A model generated the notes under the pieces. It was given only the letters and a program-made list of their open reading frames with translations. It did no database searches and was not told the DNA's origin. 64,000 nt of DNA, taken from NCBI RefSeq assembly GCF_018812025.1, contig NC_063050.1, positions 57,443,147-57,507,146 of the forward strand, read 5' to 3'. Shown here piece by piece: positions 1 to 12,017 of this stretch (within the stretch, counting starts at the first letter, position 1; every line of letters begins with the position of its first letter). Source of the DNA: Megalobrama amblycephala (taxonomy: Eukaryota; Chordata; Actinopteri; Cypriniformes; Xenocyprididae). A program made the translations under genes and the position numbers.

Positions 1-48
1 TGAGTCGAACATAACCTGACGATACTTTGATGTTTTGTTTGTAATGTA

Positions 49-75
49 AAACACACACACACACACACAGACACA

Positions 76-136
<61 letters not shown>
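49..136. repeat. AC dinucleotide microsatellite
   Basis: About 88 bp of nearly pure AC, with a few AG interruptions near its left end. Confidence 0.95.
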
Positions 137-141
<5 letters not shown>

Positions 142-497
142 GTCTTATCTAGTGACTTATTAAAAACGTACCTTTTCAAAAATGAACTGCTTCACATTTC
201 TCGTTATGGGTTTGTGTATTGGATGTTTTAGAGTAAGAAGTATCGTCACGTTGTGTTTGTCAGGCTTTATTTGACTCTGAAAGGAAAAGCGGGAGTGAAT
301 TATTCTTCCGGTTCTGCTGTTCTCTGTGTTGAAAAGTGTTTCCTCTTTCTGTTTTGTTCTCAGTCTCAGCTTATTAATATCTAAGTTAGATCAAGCCACT
401 TAAAGGGTTAGTCTGTTGCTGGCAGGGATATTAATGATTATTTCTGTTCCTGACAGATCTTCATCATTTGGTTAAACATCTATAAATGTGAACGGCA

Positions 498-768
498 ACA
501 CTTTACAATAAGGTTCATCAGTGAACATGAACTGATCATGAACTGCACTTCTACAGCTTTATTAATCTCTGTTTGTGTTCATTTCAACATTTGCTAACCC
601 ATTATTAAAATCTTGTTAACATTAATGCGCTGTGAACTAACAATGAACAGCTGTTTTCTAACTAACGTTAACGAAGATCAGTAAATACAGTAACAGATGC
701 TCATGGTTAGTTCATGTGAGTGAATATATTAACTAATGTTTAACTAATGAACCTTATTCATCAAGTGA
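498..768. mobile_element. Degenerate MITE
   Basis: The left end reads ACACTTTACAATAAGGTTCA and the right end carries the inverse of the AATAAGGTTCAT segment (ATGAACCTTATT). The interior is rich in degenerate GTTAACATTAAT-like words. This fits a common cyprinid non-autonomous DNA element. The outermost right bases have decayed, so the edge and any target-site duplication are uncertain. Confidence 0.55.
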
Positions 769-1779
769 ACTATTAAAGACTGTCGTTATCATTAGGCTTT
801 TCTCCCAGTGAAGGATTCAGTGCCGTATTTGGGGATTTTTCTCAGAAGTTGTTGAATTCAGAAGTGAATCTCTGGTTTTTAAAGGATTTCTCCTCTTATA
901 ATCGACAGCAGTTCATACTGTCTATCTGAGCAGATGTGTGAAATACTGCTTTATTTCATTCTCTTTGATAATCTCTTTCATATTATGAAATCTGTATTAA
1001 TGAACACTGTAGAGGTGGTTTGACTTTTCTTGATTTTTCTGCTCTAAATAATACTTTTAAAATTCATTGAATTAGACATTTCTTTTTAAACCAAATTTGC
1101 AGTGGAATTTTATACCCAGTTTTGTTTTCTCAGAGTTTGTGGTTTTAAGTTTCTCTTGATTTGCAATTACAGAATTGAGGAAATTCCTCTGAACTTACTG
1201 AACTTTCACAATTCTTCACTTCAGAAAGACGCTGTAACTCCAAACTCTATTATTAGAGTTTTACTGATTACTGAATTACTGATTATTGGAAGGTTCGTCA
1301 TGGAAGAACATTTGGTCCTTAAATATTTGTTGGAAAATAAAGGAAATAACCTTCAAAATGTTACACAGATTTCATCCAGTATTTTTTATTTATTATTATT
1401 CTTTCTGTAATACATAAACATAATACAGAAACGTTCATTTATTTTGGCTTTGCTCTAATGTTTTTAACTAGATTTATAATTATTCAACATTATTGAGACA
1501 CTTTCTCTTTGTCTTGAAAGTCTTTTGTTTGGTTTTATTAATATCGCCTCTAACAAAAGAAAAGAATAGTACATTGTAAATTTAATTTAAATTTTTGCCA
1601 AATTCCAGAATTCATAAATGTAATCTGTTATTTTTGCTTCATGAAAAATAAATTCTAATACATATCAAGACTGTCCTAAAACTTTCCATATGTGAGTCTT
1701 TTAATATTCTGTACAGTGACTTTGTTGGTTCTGAATTTTTTTTTTTTTTTTATGTTTATTGTTTTAAAACTGTAACGTA

Positions 1780-1976
1780 TGTACGTGCCGCGCTGGATTG
1801 TCCAATCAGTGAAGCGCTTTTGTGTTTTGTTTCCGGGTCAGAGGTTACAGTCTGTCAGCTGCTTTTGGAAGTTTCTAGCAGTGAGAAACATGTGAGATGA
1901 TGATGATCTGAGATAATAAAGAGCTTCTCCTCTCCGTGTCTGTTTTCTCGGATGTGTTTCTGCAGAGAATCTGGCG
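1780..1976 (+). promoter_or_regulatory. hikeshi: Probable hikeshi promoter and 5' UTR
   Basis: Directly upstream of the hikeshi start codon there is a CCAATCA box at about 1801-1807 and an ETS-type TTTCCGGGT element at about 1829-1837. There is no clear TATA box. This fits a TATA-less housekeeping promoter. The transcription start cannot be fixed from sequence alone; inferred only. Confidence 0.45.
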
Positions 1977-4900
1977 ATGTTCGGCTGTTTAGTCGCTGGA
2001 AGGCTGGTGAGAAGATCGAGATTCATATTCACATCAGCTTTTGAACGCTAATAACACCATAAATCACAAACAGTCTCGCCATCAGCGGCATTTATCGCGT
2101 CTGATTTGACTGATGGTCACATTTATATGATTCCAGAACTTTCGTTACACGTGCAGCTTTTTAATATGCAGATCATGATTAGATGAGGTTGAATTGCTCA
2201 GATATAATGATGTGGTTCTGATGTTCTGCAGTGGTTCTGATGTTCTGATGTGGTTCTGCAGTGATTCTGCAGTGGTTCTGATGTTCTGATGTGGTTCTGC
2301 AGTGGTCTTCCTCTGCTGTGTTTCAGGTCCAGACGGACGCGCAGCAGGTCGCCTCTGATAAGTTCGTCTTTAATCTGCCGGACTGTGAGAATGTCAATCA
2401 CGTGGTGGTGTTCATGCTGGGCACGGTGCCCTTCCCGGCTGGCATGGGTGGCGCGGTCTACTTCTCTTTCCCGGACCCTGCGGTCGGGCAGGTCTGGCAG
2501 CTGCTGGGCTTCATCACCAACGACAAGCCCAGTGCCATATTCAAGATCTCCGGGCTGAAAGCTGGTAAGCGACTTGTGTAAAGCCACTAGGCTGGAAAAC
2601 AGATTTTAAAACGCTAGACTGCACATGCTGACTTTGAACACGGTTACAGAAGAAAAGAAACGCGAGATTTAGTGCTGAGAGACACGACAGATGAAAACCT
2701 CTTCTCAGAATATCAAACGTTGTGTAAAGACTAACCTGTGAAACCTTCAGACGGCTCCGACTGGTCACTAACATCCGTCCAGACTGCAGATCTCTGAGAG
2801 TGTGTGTGTTTCAGGTGAGGGCGGCGCTCATCCGTTCGGCATGATGACCGTCCCTCAGGCCCCGTCAGTCGCTCAGGTCGGGGTGTCGATCGAGTCTTTG
2901 GACCTTCTCGCACAACAAACGCCAGTGTCAAATTCAGCTGTTTCCACCGTGGACTCCTTCACACAGGTAAAGCTTCGCTGGATCTGCAGGCTCTTCAGTT
3001 TAAAGGGTTAGTTCACCCAAAAATGAAAATAATGTCATTAATTACTCTCCCTCGTGACGTTCCACAACCGTAAGACCTTCCTCCATCTTCAGAACACAAA
3101 TTAAGATATTTTTGATGAAATCTGAGAGGTTTTTATCCCCCATAGAAAGCAATGAAATTACCGCATTGAAGGTCCAGAGAAGTAGTAAAACATGGTCAAA
3201 TGTGAATCTACACGTGACTGCAGTGGCCGGGAAGAGAAGAAATTGTTGAATAAAGTTATTTTTGTTTTTGCGCACAAAAAGTATTCTCGTCTCTTCATAT
3301 CATTAAGGTTGAACACTGCAGTCACATGACTGTTTTAACGATGTCTTTACTTCAGGGGTACTCAAGTTCAGAGGCCAAGAGGGCCGCATTTTAACCAAAT
3401 GAAACACGAAGGGCCACAAATTATAACTTGGATCGTAAGACTTTTTTTAGGCCTACTTAAGACAATATTTGTAGTTTTACTGTTTATTTACTAAAAGTGC
3501 AGTTTATTATCTAGCTAAGTCTTAATAGTTGGTGTCCTTTTTAAAGTGTCACTGAACATGATAAATGGCATTTAAAAAAAGGATTAATAGCTTGTCTTGC
3601 TGTATTCTTAATGTACAAATGCATAAAGAAAAGCAAGAACTGATGAAAAGAAATCCTTATTCATTTGAAATGTCTGCATTGTTTTCACAAGAAATTTAAG
3701 GTCTGGCTGTTGTTCACTGGCTGATGAGAGTTTGTCCATCTGACGAAAACATTGCACTTTTTTATAGTCTTTTTATACTCCATTGCACCTTTTTTAACAC
3801 TTTATAGCACCTATTTATACTCAGAGAATAAATGTTTTATTATTTGTATTATTACCCACATTTTAATTTCCAAAAATCAAAAAATCGTTTTTTTTCTTCT
3901 TTTTTTTAATGTCCAATCACAATCTCATGAATTATCGAACTATAACCAACGTTGTAAACATGATAAATAAGATTCTCCGTGAGCTCAGTGATGACAGATC
4001 TGTAATAGTTGCGCTCTTTGCTTCTGTTTATAACACATTGACATTAAGAATAAAAGGTTTGTTTTTTCATGCTGCTCGGCAACTTACACACTGCAAGGTT
4101 TGAGGAATGTCAACTGCATTTCATCATGGAAAAATAAGGTTACTTTGTTTTTTACTTGCGCGCACAGTCTCGAGCCTTTGATGGCGTTCACGAACACAAG
4201 TGCTCGACACATGCGCACAAGAGAGATTCATGCTTGTCTAGTCTTTTTCGCTCAAATAGTTACAATAAAATGTCTTTGTACTTGTTTAAAATTAGAGTTG
4301 CTGGTATCTTTTAATCCCCTCAAACGAGCGCTCTTCAACACGGTCGGCTATTGTGTTTTTTATTACTCTTGTTCTGTCCTCTCCGTTTCTTTTCAGACTG
4401 AAACAACAGCCCGTTTCAGTGCTGACACCTTGTGGACAAACTAAATTAGTGCAAAAACTATTCAATGTGCGCGTGCAAAGTGCCTTCAGTTTATATTATA
4501 TTGTTCTTTGCGGTTAGAAAAACTGTGCTGCGCGCGTACACTATACGCGTTCTCTGCTGATGGTTACAGCGTCACGCGCACTGTACGCCTACCCTAGTGT
4601 ACGTGTAAAAAAAAAACCGAAGTAATATTCACGCTAATTTTGAACGCAAATTATAATAAAAATACATTTATATGTAGCATGATGCGGGCCACAAATTTAA
4701 TGCTGACGGGCCGGATGCGGCCCGCGGGCCGCCTGTTGAGTACCCCTGCTTTACTTCCTTTCTGGACCTTGAAAGTGTTGATTATATTGCTGTCTATGGA
4801 CGAGTCATAAACCTCTCAGATTTCATCAAAAAGATCTTAATTTGTGTTGTGAAGATGAACGAAGGTCTTACGGGTGTGGAACGACACGAGGGAGAGTAAT

Positions 4901-7900
4901 TAATGACATTATTTTCATTTTTGGGTGAACTAACCCTTTAAATAATAATCAGTTTGGATGGGCCATAACATTTTCAGATTCAATATCACACCCTTCCAAA
5001 GACGAGTATCACGATCTGTGCCTCTGTGGAAAGTTTTTGTGATCTCTGAGCATAAAATGGGCAATTTAACTTTATATTTGAAAGACAATTTAAGGTATAA
5101 ATCACATATAGAAACTAGGGCTGCATGACCAAGGATTTATCTAGTTAAATCAAATAGATAAATAAAAGATTTATCATCTATTAGTTGTTAATTTAAGCTA
5201 TTAGTCATTTAGTCGCATGTTTATGATAATAATTGAAAACAGTTTAAGTTTCAGGGCTGAGAAAGAATATTATATAACCGTGCTAACATTATTCTTCATT
5301 ACAGAGAAATGCTAAACCTTAGTAATTAGCCATTCAAATATAAATTGGCGCTCAAGCACAGCATAAAGCTTTCCGCATCACACGGCAAAAGAAATGAAAA
5401 ACAAGAAAGGAGTCTGAATATTTGAAGAGTTTGTTAATAAACGAGTGTTTTCCGCTCCTCTCCGCAGTACAGTAGAGTCTATAGAGAGAAAGACGCGTGG
5501 GTTAGACATGTCGAGCAGTGAAGCGGGACTGACTGATCTTCACACTCGGATACGGTTGATAATAGCGATCATTTATCATGGTTAGGGTTGGAGCCGTGTA
5601 AAGTGGGGTAGTTCTGCTTCTACTAACATGTTTCAAATGATAATCCATGTTTGAGGTTGATGGATGATAGACAGACATTTGGATTTCCTGCTCAACATAC
5701 TGTAATTAACACACAGACCAGCAATGCTAACGATCTTCGTCACTTCCTGTGGAGTTTATTTTCTGTGACCAACTGACTAATAAAAATTGGGTCAACTAAC
5801 CCTATTCTCATAATAACACTAAAGTATCAGATTCCTTATTTATTAATGACATTTATGAAAGTATAGTTCCGTGTCTTGGCTTCCGATTGATCAATACAAG
5901 CTCTCCAGTCGTTCTAACATAAAGATCTGGGGTCTCATTTATAAAACTGTGCGTAGGATCCCTACTAAAAGTGTACGTACGCGCAAAAGCTAGATTCTGC
6001 GTACGCACAAAAAAAATCAGATTTATAAAACCATGCGTACGCCAGAACCTGCGCACAAATCCCTTTATAAATCCCAGTCAGCGGAAGATTGTGCGTACGT
6101 GCATCTCCACCCTGTCTCCTCCCCGAAATCACCATATATGGAGCTTACGACGCCTAGTTTTACTATGCATAACCTCATCTGCATATTATTTCCATACACG
6201 TTCCCAACCACGTGACACCATGGTTAACACCGTCAAAGGTACAAGACATTGGAAAATATTAGATATGGACTATAAATGCCATTTGTGCCACACATTATAT
6301 TGATAAAGATCATCCAGTATCCTCTTTATGTTTTAGAATAAATATATCAAAATATCCATAAAAACAAAATTGCATAAAATACTTCAGATAAAGGTTTTAG
6401 AATAGAGTTGATTCATTCATTTCCACTGTCCAAATAGTATTTTAATAGTTTGTGCAAATTTATGCAGTTTTGCTGATGAGGTGAACATAACTTTTAGGAA
6501 GTTTATAGGCTATTTTTAGTGGAAACAGATCGGCCTACCTATTTATTGCAGTGTAAATACAATTGTCTGACTCGGCGCGTCACTGACAAAGGATTTTAAA
6601 AAGAAAACATGCAAATCTTACCGTTTTCCTCAAATTATATCCTTCAAATGGTAATTGTTTGAAGATCCTTCACACGACATCAACACCTCCTGCAGCTGTG
6701 GCTGTACAGTAAGATATTATTGGACCTATTCAAACTGGACAACGGACCGTTCGACCACCGAATCCAGCAGCGTCTTCCATAATATCGAAGTTAAGTGTGC
6801 ATCACTGATCGTCATTCTCAAAAAAATATTTTGTCATAACATCTGCAGTTTAGTTTAAAGAGGAATTATTGTGCTCCCAGCGCTCCTCGCTGTCATTAAA
6901 ACAGCGTGTCACTGGAAAAGTGATCTAAAGTAGCACATCTACTATCTCAATTCATATCACTTTTGTCTCCAGAATGTGCGTACGCACGGCTCAAAGTTTG
7001 CTTAAAGGTGCGCACATTCTCCCGTCAAGTTTGTTTTTATAGATCACAACCTTTGCGCGGGAACTGGCGTACGCACGCTTCCAGCACCGTTTTGTGCGTA
7101 CGCACGCTTTATAAATGAGACCCCTGGTATTCACACGAATCTCTTGCGTCACTGCATGTTGATATCAGTCGTACTGAAGACGTTCTGTAAAGAACTTCAA
7201 TGCACTACAAATGTGATGTGATCATGTGGTTTTGACGACCTTCAGACATGATTGAAACGAGCGGCTGCAGACGTCTGTACCCACTGAGCAAATTACGTCC
7301 AGAAGACGTCTTTTTGAGGTCTTGTCTCAGGTTGAAAAGACGTCCACTGAGGGGCCAGAATGAAAGTTTTTATGACGTCTTTTTTTGACGTCTTCTGGAC
7401 ATCCGATATAGACGAACACGCAGAATCACCAAAGGAGAAAAATCACAATTTTTAAGCCACCATCGTGGAGATGAGTGTTTGCTTTAGTTGGGCTCTTGTC
7501 CCTTGCCTTATTAATATTAGTTTGTTTGGGCTGTTAACTGAGTCATAACAGCCAGACAAGTAAAGAGAAATGATCAGGTGTTGGTTATGGACTCACATAA
7601 CCATTATTTGATCTGAATCACTGAACTCATTTAGAGCCCAATCTCTGAGTTAGATTTACATTGTTGATTACAGCAGCACTGTGATTCTACAGCAGAAAAT
7701 CAGCTTTATCAAAATAATATGAAAGATTTCACATGATAAAATTTTTTTTCTCTTAGGCACACACAGACATCAAGAATCAGCCTGTGAATCTCAACGACGG
7801 TGACAAGCAACATATTCTGATCAACAGATCAACTCTGAACATTAGAAAACAAGCTACTTTTAGTCACATAAACAGAGAATCACAGTGCTGCTATAATCAA

Positions 7901-8730
7901 TAACGTAAATCTAACTCAGAGATTGGGCTCTAGATGAGTTCAGTGATTCAGGTCAAATAATGGTTACGTGAAAACATAACCAACACCTGATCATTTCTCT
8001 TTACTTGTCTGGCTGTTATGACTCAGTTAACAGCCCAAACAAACTCTAATATTAATAAGGCAAGGGACAAGAGCCCAACTAAAGCAAACACTCATCTCCA
8101 TCTCCTCATGCATAATACTGCAATTATAATCTTATGCATACTACAGTGCAGTGATTGGATTGAATGAGCTTTATGTCATGAATATATGTCGAGAATTGTT
8201 CGAAACGGTCTACGTCAGCATGTTCGATCATGCCCATACTTGGGCCGAAAGTACACGATGACGTCAGATTTTGTGACGTTGCTCCGACTCAGCTTTTCAA
8301 ACAGGAAGACAGAAATTATTTTTGCAAAAATGCAAAAATAACTATTTTTCACATATGAATAACATTAATGAGTACCTGTTTTCAATGATGTGCAGCCTAA
8401 ACATATCTGTTTACGTCTCAAAAAAAGTGTTTTGGGGTTTCACGACCCTTTAACTGCTCATGATGAAAGTTGCTTCATTCCACAGTTCACGCAGAAGATG
8501 CTGGAGAGCTTGTACAACTTCACCTCCTCTTTCGCACTGTCTCAGTCTCAGATGACACCGAACCCTTCAGAGATGTACGTTCCTGCGAGCTCCATCCTCA
8601 AATGGTGAGTGATCGTCGAGATGAAGCTGCAGACGCCGTCTTTGAGTTCAGACACGATATCATGTTTCCTCACAGGTATGAAAACTTCCAGAGGAGAATG
8701 ATGCAGAATCCAAACTTCTGGAAGACATGA
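1977..8730 (+). CDS. hikeshi: Hikeshi, HSP70 nuclear import carrier
   Basis: Coding exons: 1977-2006, 2327-2564, 2815-2966, 8486-8604 and 8676-8730 (594 nt, 197 aa, the same length as human Hikeshi). All introns are GT-AG and the phases join. The product starts [17 protein letters not shown], contains [14 protein letters not shown] and [11 protein letters not shown] in the N-terminal domain, and ends [17 protein letters not shown], closely matching the vertebrate protein. Family knowledge: Hikeshi carries ATP-bound HSP70 into the nucleus during heat stress by binding FG nucleoporins. The start is the first ATG of the conserved N-terminus, 30 nt before the first donor. Intron 3 (5.5 kb) is almost entirely mobile elements, while the coding sequence is intact. 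Orthology is very secure. Confidence 0.97.
2211..2306 (+). repeat. Minisatellite of TGTTCTGATG / TTCTGCAGTG words in hikeshi intron 1
   Basis: Imperfect tandem copies of a 10-22 bp unit made of GGTTCTGATGTTCTGATGT and GGTTCTGCAGTG. The array stops about 20 bp before exon 2 (2327). Several copies contain TTCTGCAG, which looks like a 3' splice site. Confidence 0.8.
3004..4937. mobile_element. TTAA-flanked DNA transposon with long terminal inverted repeats
   Basis: The left end, AGGGTTAGTTCACCCAAAAA, and its inverse at the right edge are flanked by TTAA at 3000-3003 and 4938-4941. The inverted repeats stay near-identical for roughly 140 bp on each side. TTAA duplication is typical of piggyBac and Kolobok transposons; I see no transposase, so it is non-autonomous. 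A hAT-like element (3353-4748) is nested inside, leaving about 540 bp of the host element. Confidence 0.85.
3353..4748. mobile_element. Nested hAT-like element with 8-bp target duplication
   Basis: The ends are CAGGGGTACTCAAGTTCAGA and, inverted, CAGGGGTACTCAACAGGCGG. An exact 8-bp duplication, CTTTACTT, lies at 3345-3352 and 4749-4756. Near the ends both strands carry GGCCGCA / GGCCACAAAT words. An 8-bp duplication with CAGGG...CCCTG ends is diagnostic of hAT. No transposase reading frame is apparent in the 1.4-kb interior. Confidence 0.88.
5113..5800. mobile_element. Possible decayed hAT fragment
   Basis: TAGGGCTGCATGA at about 5118 resembles the terminal repeat of the hAT MITEs at 43650 and 45629. 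I cannot find the matching right end. The remaining AT-rich sequence is unassigned and the right edge is arbitrary. Confidence 0.3.
5930..7123. mobile_element. Non-autonomous DNA transposon, TIR GGGTCTCATTTATAA
   Basis: The ends are GGGTCTCATTTATAAAAC and the inverse GGGTCTCATTTATAAAGC, with a 3-bp duplication CTG at 5927-5929 and 7124-7126. The subterminal regions are dense in TGCGTACGCA palindromes on both sides (about 5970-6100 and 6975-7105). The 3-bp duplication fits the PIF/Harbinger group, but the class is inferred. Short open frames inside have no recognisable transposase. Confidence 0.8.
7290..7410. repeat. GACGTC-rich dispersed repeat
   Basis: Several AAGACGTC and TGACGTCTTTTT words occur on both strands in about 120 bp, and look like a small inverted repeat. 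It abuts the palindromic element to the right and may be part of the same insertion. Confidence 0.4.
7466..8100. repeat. Long palindromic (foldback) element in hikeshi intron 3
   Basis: The left arm begins TGGAGATGAGTGTTTGCTTT and the right arm ends with its inverse. The arms stay complementary with few mismatches for about 230 bp, through the TTAATATTAG, AACTGAGTCATAACAGCC and GATCAGGTGTTGGTTATG segments. The centre (about 7690-7860) is less symmetric. Transcribed, it would form a long hairpin. Confidence 0.9.
8101..8454. mobile_element. Right-end fragment of a TTAA-type element
   Basis: GGGTTTCACGACCCT followed by TTAA at about 8451-8454 looks like the end of a TTAA-inserting element, but no matching left end was found. 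The left coordinate is arbitrary, and the sequence carries no gene. Confidence 0.4.
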
Positions 8731-8915
8731 CAAGTTTGCGTTGTTTTTAACAGTTTGATCCATTATTTCATGGAGAAGAAAATAATCTTTCATTTAACGT
8801 TCAGTTTTAATTTTCATGAAGACCTTCACCTGGACAAGAACCTTTTTCTTACAAAAATTATTGCCTTTCATTCTTTCTTTTTCTGAAGACGTTTTATATG
8901 ACATGATGAACTCAT

Positions 8916-8981
8916 AATAAACTCCTTTGGTTGACGTTTTATTTGTCTTGTCATGTTTATTTGTAAAGATTTCACAATAAA
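8916..8981 (+). terminator. hikeshi: hikeshi polyadenylation signals
   Basis: AATAAA hexamers lie at 8916-8921 and 8976-8981, about 190 and 250 bp after the hikeshi stop codon. The sequence between stop and signals is an ordinary AT-rich 3' UTR. Which site is used cannot be told here. Confidence 0.7.
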
Positions 8982-9554
8982 AATCGTTTCAAAGCAGAAA
9001 TGCATGTGTGCTCTGGCAGCAAATGAATGTCCAGATATCATCAGTTTCTGACTGTGTGTTTATTGAACAGGAGATCAGCAGGGTTAGTCCATCTGTGATT
9101 GACTGCAGTCTGAAATCAAATGATCCTCATCATCTTCAGATGGCAGATACTATTCTATTTCAACAAATATATTTTGTAACGTAATCTGATATTTGTAAGT
9201 ACCCTGCTGAAGGGAAAAGAAAGATTTTCAACCAGTCTAAGCCAGAATCAGCCTGTTGTTTTGTTCATCAGAGAACTGCTTAAAGGTCTTTCTGTTAGTC
9301 AGAGATGAATAATAAAAAAGCAAGAGCAGCTGAAGGTATGAAGGTCCTTCTGCGTGTTTGGATGGTGATTTCAGTAGAATCGTGTATCATATTCACTGTA
9401 GAAACGCGTCTATAGCAACAGATTTGCGACACGATCAAGAGCACAAAGCGAAACATCTTTACCTTTACTAGCGGTAATTCGGGTGTTTAACACCTGAATA
9501 CTGAAATAATAAAGCGTCAATATGAACTGAAGACATTTCTGCCGCACTTCAGTC
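8982..9554 (+). other. Short hikeshi-ccdc81 intergenic region
   Basis: About 570 bp separate the last hikeshi poly(A) signal from the ccdc81 start codon. It must hold the ccdc81 promoter and 5' UTR. I see no TATA box or CpG cluster. A stop codon in frame with the ccdc81 start occurs at 9528-9530. Confidence 0.5.
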
Positions 9555-11971
9555 ATGATTCAAATCATTGCAATGTGTGAATATGAGCGCAATCATCTGT
9601 CGACTCTCTCGAGACTCTCCGACGACGGTAAGTGACATTCTAACAAACACTAACACTAACCCTGTTCTATAACACTAACTCGTTCTAACTAACACTAACC
9701 CTGTTCTATAACAGTAACTCGTTCTAACTAACACTAACCCTGTTTTATAACCCTAACTTCTATCAATAATCGGCTGTCTGAACTACAGAGCGCAGCGCAG
9801 CTTCTTTCCTTCATCGATCAGTAAATCGCACACATTCTCTTTCTTCACAGATATCGATCATATTTGGTCGAGCGTGTCGTGTTTTATTGAGAAACAGATG
9901 TTCCTGCGAAAGGTATGAATTATGAGAGATTTTATTTTCTCATTGAAAGCGTGTATAGCGTGTTCAGTGCGGAATCCTGATGACAGTCGGTGTGTTTTAG
10001 GGGGTTTGCATCTTCGGTCTGGGCACTTTCACATTCTGCCAGCAGAAACTGAACCTCGGAAACAAACACATCCTCATTCAGAGACCCGTTTTCATCCTGT
10101 CAGAGAAACTCTCTCAGTATTACGGGCTCAAACAGATCAAACCACAGGCTACAGGTCAGAACCAACAACACAATAATTATGGATGTTCATTTATATACAT
10201 TTTGACATTTTGCTATAACCGAAGCTCATACATGTATTGTAGCCTACAGCACTGAATTTGATTTCCTATAGCCTTGATCTAGATGTGTCCAGATCTGTGA
10301 TGTGTAGCACAGAGGACACGAGACAGTGAAGTCTATCTCTGCTGAGTTCAGTCATTAGAAGCAGAACTAACGCGCGTCTCCTCAGATGTGCCCGTGGTGC
10401 CGCTCAACTTCTCGGCCGTGAGCGCGCAGAGCCCGTACGACAGAGACGCGGTGGAGGGATGTGTGCGCGAGACGCTCCACCTGCTGCTCCGCGCCGCGTG
10501 CGCGCGACAGTCTGTCCTTCACACCTTCCCTGGGATCGGCGTTCTCGCGTTCCGGCAAAACCGAGTCAAGATGATGTTCTGCCGTGACTTTATCTCAGCT
10601 CTAGACGGCACTGGTGAACTCTCAGCAGCTTTAACTAAAGTGAGATAGTTTGACTGAGATTTCTATATGTTTGATATAGAAAACCTGATGAAATATGAGA
10701 AATTATACTTTACTATATTTGCAGAGACTGGAAACAAGAAACAGTGGAGCATCTGAGAGACCTTCGAGCTTCACACTGCCCTCCATATCTGCAGGAGAAC
10801 CGCTGAGAGAAGAGCCGCCGGCGGCCCGTCACACTGACCGAGAGGGTGGACGGGGTTTGTAATGACAACTCGTGCTAATATGTGGAGTAAATTCAGGAGA
10901 ACCAAACAAATATGGTAATTCTGTCTCTTATCCCACTCAAAATCCCACTCTTATCTGCGACAGAGAGTCCGCCGGCAGACGGAGAGACGGAGACTGACCT
11001 CACTGACGGGCTGCTGGACAAGAGTCCGTCAAACACTGACCGGTACATTTCAACAGAAGACGATGAAGATTCAGCTGAATTACATTATAATATTACACAT
11101 TTAAATAGAAAATACATTCCTTATCATCACAAAAACAAGGAAAAACTAGACTTTCCAGACTGAAATGGTCTCATTCCATCTACTTAGAGTGATGACAGAG
11201 AAGGTGCGCAGATAAGTCACATGACTAACCTCAGAATAGAGGCTTTATGTTACGCGCCATTCATGCAAACCTCGTGTGTGGCCGCAGAGTTCAGATGTCC
11301 GTCAGGAGAAAGTTCTCTTTAGCGACGATCAGTTTGAATGAATGAAACGTGAGCTTTAAAGCTGAAACTCAAAACTGGACTGTCAGTTTCTCCTCACAGC
11401 ACAAATGCATTAAACATGCGCCACAGCACTGAATGAGTGACGAAGTCTTGTGATACTATAATAATCAGCTATATTATTAATAATCAATGAATTGCACAGT
11501 AATAGAGACTCGCTCTTATCTAAATGTATCAGCCAACAGACGGACTGAATGCTTTAAGTATCTCCAGCAGTTCACAGTGTTCAGCAGAATGCATGATGGG
11601 TGATCAGGACCCTTTCTGTCATAAACGCAGAGATGAGGATGTCTCGGGACCAGCAGGTGGCGCTGTCAGCATCAGGACACCAGAGAGAAGCGCTGCAGGT
11701 GTGACCGTGACGTGTGCTGACCACAGACGCGCCGGACAGGTGAGCCGCTCTGTTCGTCTGCCTCGTTCTCTTTCAGCTCTGGAAGTCGTGTGTGTGTGTG
11801 TGTGTGTGTTTGTCGCAGGAGTTGTGTTACGTCTGCATGCAGCGAGCGCAGAGAAACCTTCCCGTCTACCTGTCCGAGGAGAGCCGGAGAGCCGAGCGGG
11901 AACAAGAGCGGGTTTTAATGCTTAATCAACATCAGAAAGATCTACAGTACTTCCAGAAAGAAGAGGTGCCT

Positions 11972-12017
<46 letters not shown>

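Larger units (their letters stand above)
1..1780. other. Intergenic DNA left of hikeshi
   Basis: AT-rich DNA with no exon I can support. It holds an AC microsatellite and a degenerate MITE, listed separately. The one open frame here, at 1102-1410, is AT-driven, resembles nothing I recognise and has no splice or promoter context, so it is not called as a gene. Confidence 0.6.

Noticed and set aside
1102..1410. A 102-aa open frame left of hikeshi
   Set aside because: AT-rich composition, no recognisable domain and no exon or promoter context.
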